Shown piece after piece: positions 39,460 through 41,142 of a DNA stretch of 41,142 bases (its first letter is position 1; each line of letters starts with the position of its first letter). The stretch comes from Desulforegula conservatrix Mb1Pa (GTDB lineage: Bacteria; Desulfobacterota; Desulfobacteria; Desulfobacterales; Desulforegulaceae), in contig NZ_AUEY01000033.1 of NCBI RefSeq assembly GCF_000426225.1, positions 1-41,142 on the forward strand, given 5' to 3'. The notes beneath the pieces are model-generated. The model did not search any database. It was not told the DNA's origin and was given only the letters and a program-made list of their open reading frames with translations. A program made the position numbers and the translations under genes.

Positions 39460-39906
39460 GACTGAAATCTGTATAACCGATTTTTTTTGATATTTTTTAG
39501 GGTCTTGCGAGTATCACTATTGTTTTTTATCTTTGAATTGTTTTTTTGTTCTGGCGGGATCTGCCTGATAAGGTTAACAAATTATCATTTACTTATTGAA
39601 ATCCTAACCGCCTATTATAATTTGGCTATGTTCCCCCAAGTCCCCTCAAAATCTTTATGTTTTTATAATTATCAGACGCAAATGCCCTAAAGTTGTGAAT
39701 GCACTGTCTAATTATCTGAAAGTTTTTGCGGAGCGACACGCCGGCATTTGGATCAATGTCGTATTACGAGCAAAGGACGCTCTAATCCGACCTAAGAATT
39801 GGATTTTTTTAATGACAATTTAACCATGCAAGGCACTCACTATCAAAACTGTGTCGTTAAATGTCCTTATGATTCCTATCTGTCTTTGGTTTTTAAGGGG
39901 TACATT

Positions 39907-39929
39907 GCCTCCCCTGAGGCCGCTTTTTT
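39907..39929 (+). terminator. Weak terminator-like hairpin in the gene-free region
   Basis: Stem GCCTC (39907-39911) with GAGGC (39916-39920), loop CCCT, then CGC and six T (39924-39929). Five pairs only. If real, it would end a short plus-strand transcript of unknown nature starting within 39460-39900. Confidence 0.35.
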
Positions 39930-40346
39930 ATTAAAAGTATTAGCTTTTTATCGGAATAATAAAGTATTCCACACTTAACTGGATCATAGCCTAAAATTAA
40001 CCAAATATTTTGATACTAAGTCCTAAATTTTCAGAAGAGTGTGTGGGACTGGATAGTCAAAGCTTACAAGGGCTAAAAAAACCGGTGCTGTCATCCCTAA
40101 GCAGGCTGTACCCATAAGCAACTGAAAATAATGGAACCGTATCAAGCCAGGTATGGCCATGGAGCTTTATTTCTATTTGTTGCGAGTCCGTCCCATTCTC
40201 TTCGTATTTTTTTACTTGAACCATATTCTATTACTTAACAGATAATACTATTTTAAAAAAAATAATTCTGGTATTTATTTAGCATTCCCAATTATTACTT
40301 ATAAAAATTGATGATTTAGAAAAAAAACAGAAAATGGCTTATAGAA

Positions 40347-40442
40347 GTCATGCCGGGTTTGACCCTGTTTCAAACACTTCCGGATTCCGGTTTTCACATG
40401 GACAGGCCCCGTCGGAATGACGAAAACCGGACTTTTTGCGAC
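40347..40442 (+). repeat. Dispersed intergenic repeat family 1, copy 5 (left end missing)
   Basis: GTCATGCCGGG at 40347-40357 (first dyad decayed), a GGATTCCGG / GTCGGAATGACG block, then ACCGGACTTTTTGCGAC ending at 40442. The left terminal TCGCAAAAAGT is absent. Lies just upstream of the GAF ORF. Confidence 0.78.
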
Positions 40443-40480
40443 ATTGTCAAAATTTACATTTCATCTTGTATGGAGTTAAT

Positions 40481-40912
40481 ATGAATTTCTCCTCTAACGC
40501 TGCTTCTTTGCCAAATATTCCAAAAGCTGTATTCGAAAAGTGGCAGAACATAGTTTCCTTAATCTCAGTACTGATTAATGTCCCTGCCACTCTTATCATG
40601 AGAATTGTAGAATCAGATATTACGGTTTTTGCTTCAAACCATAACAAGCACAACCCTTATCATATAGGAGAAAAAGAGCATTTGTCTGGTTCTGGTTTAT
40701 ATTGTGAAACTGTAATAAAAACAAAATCAGGGCTTCTTGTTCCAAATGCCCTTAACGATGAAAAATGGAAAAATAATCCCGATGTCAAGCATAATATGAT
40801 TTCGTACCTGGGATACCCTGTTTTGTATCCTGACGGCACTCCATTCGGAACAATATGTGTGCTCGATAATAAAGAAAATAAGTGGTCGGTTTTGATTGGA
40901 CAGATTTTCTGA
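40481..40912 (+). pseudogene. GAF-domain protein, C-terminally truncated next to an IS3-type element
   Basis: 143 aa from the ATG at 40481 (GGAG at 40472-40475); a longer TTG read enters the repeat. Residues 5-135 are a GAF domain of the kind found ahead of GGDEF or kinase modules: IPKAVFEKWQNIVSLISVLI, SGLYCETVIKTKSGLLVPNA, then SYLGYPVLYPDGTPFGTICV. The domain stops at NKWSVLIGQIF, just before its last helix. In the +1 frame the sequence continues ENISENPINKSLYNF, a plausible rest of that helix, up to an IS3-type end about 45 nt downstream. I read this as a larger sensor gene cut by insertion and carrying a frameshift; a genuine short GAF protein cannot be excluded. Confidence 0.65.
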
Positions 40913-40954
40913 AAATATAAGTGAAAATCCTATCAACAAATCCTTATATAATTT

Positions 40955-40970
40955 TGACCTCTGTGTCTCA
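40955..40970. mobile_element. Candidate terminal end of an IS3-type element
   Basis: TGACCTCTGTGTCTCA begins with TGA like many IS3-family ends and lies 17 nt beyond the transposase stop. The other end is outside the window, so the inverted repeat and target duplication cannot be checked. Confidence 0.4.
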
Positions 40971-40987
40971 TATTTTTAATAAAAGCT

Positions 40988-41142
40988 TCAAGCGGCGATT
41001 GGAATTTCCAGACCTTCAAAATATGTTTTATCAGGCGTATTATTCTTAAAGCTCTGGTGAGGCCTTTTTGTGTTGTAGAACCTCAGATAATCGCCAATTT
41101 TGTGTCTCGCTTCTGACATGCTTCCATAGGCCTTCAGATAAA
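40988..41142 (-). CDS. IS3-family transposase, C-terminal fragment (runs off window)
   Basis: Last 50 residues of a minus-strand frame entering from the right edge: YLKAYGSMSEARHKIGDYLR, then FYNTKRPHQSFKNNTPDKTY and a short tail ending IPIAA. The YxxFYNxxRPHxSxxxxTPxxxY block is the standard end of the IS3-family (OrfB, rve-type) integrase core. Stop TGA is at 40988-40990. Confidence 0.92.
   Translation of the reverse strand, partial: YLKAYGSMSEARHKIGDYLRFYNTKRPHQSFKNNTPDKTYFEGLEIPIAA

Larger units (their letters stand above)
39460..40480. other. About 1 kb with no supportable gene
   Basis: Contains only short ORFs without ribosome sites or family resemblance; the longest, 39487-39690, is a Phe/Leu-rich read of T-rich sequence. 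Visible structure: an imperfect dyad GACAATTTAAC / GTTAAATGTC (39814-39824 and 39856-39865), a small hairpin at 39907-39920, and a family 1 repeat copy at the right end. A small RNA or decayed mobile element could hide here, but nothing matched a known RNA. Confidence 0.6.

Noticed and set aside
39487-39690. Plus-strand ORF of 67 codons
   Set aside because: Phe/Leu-rich product of T-rich DNA, no Shine-Dalgarno, no resemblance to a membrane protein family.
39690-39960. 6S RNA or c-di-GMP riboswitch
   Set aside because: No conserved riboswitch core could be matched and the hairpins are too short for 6S; only a covariance search could reopen this.

Overview
The window is about 41 kb of a Gram-negative bacterial chromosome with AT-leaning composition. 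Several features point to a Desulfobacterota (deltaproteobacterial) host, probably a Desulfobacterales sulfate reducer: two MglA-type GTPases, DUF4388 and PilZ proteins, an outer-membrane porin, RecBCD, and sensor kinases of the AHEINNPxGF type. This placement is inferred from gene content only. Both edges lie inside transposase genes (an IS630-type HTH fragment at the left, an IS3-type C-terminus at the right). No rRNA, tRNA, CRISPR array or prophage was seen.

Layout. 534-3707 (+) is a compact signalling operon: a helical-repeat protein with a G9 tract, an MglA-like GTPase, a DUF4388 protein with two cyclic-nucleotide-binding-like folds, and a PilZ protein. purC (3723-4622) overlaps an orphan ParB-like gene. 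5707-7425 encodes a small PstS-like periplasmic protein and a porin, closed by a strong terminator. 7565-10989 encodes two exported proteins: a coiled-coil protein with YadA-head-like repeats, and a pseudo-caspase/PEGA/FGE-sulfatase fusion. 11278-13764 holds a DUF554 membrane protein, a DUF4412-like periplasmic protein and a hotdog thioesterase. 13965-25928 is mostly minus strand: recC, recB and recD, with purB downstream of recD. A DUF3334/CheX-like gene, an unknown ORF and a PilZ gene sit between recB and recD.

26209-37970 is a dense phosphosignalling island. It has three sibling soluble or membrane histidine kinases, five sibling RpfG-type receiver domains (one each on HD-GYP, REC-only, GspE/PilB ATPase, pseudo-DHp and PAS outputs), a second MglA-like GTPase and an HDOD protein. 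Its core, 29013-33740, is REC / MglA GTPase / kinase / REC-MshEN-like-PilB ATPase with ATGA and TAATG overlaps. I read it as a candidate phosphorelay-to-GTPase-to-pilus/secretion-motor module, and it is the best candidate for an undescribed system here. The HD-GYP enzyme, PilZ proteins and MshEN-like segment suggest that c-di-GMP is a shared currency.

The right end (38243-41142) carries two unknown cysteine-containing proteins, about 1 kb with no supportable gene, a GAF-domain ORF that looks truncated, and the IS3-type end. Two families of intergenic repeats (five and two copies) are scattered through the gaps. Start codons were revised from the longest ORFs wherever a Shine-Dalgarno site or signal peptide supported an internal start.
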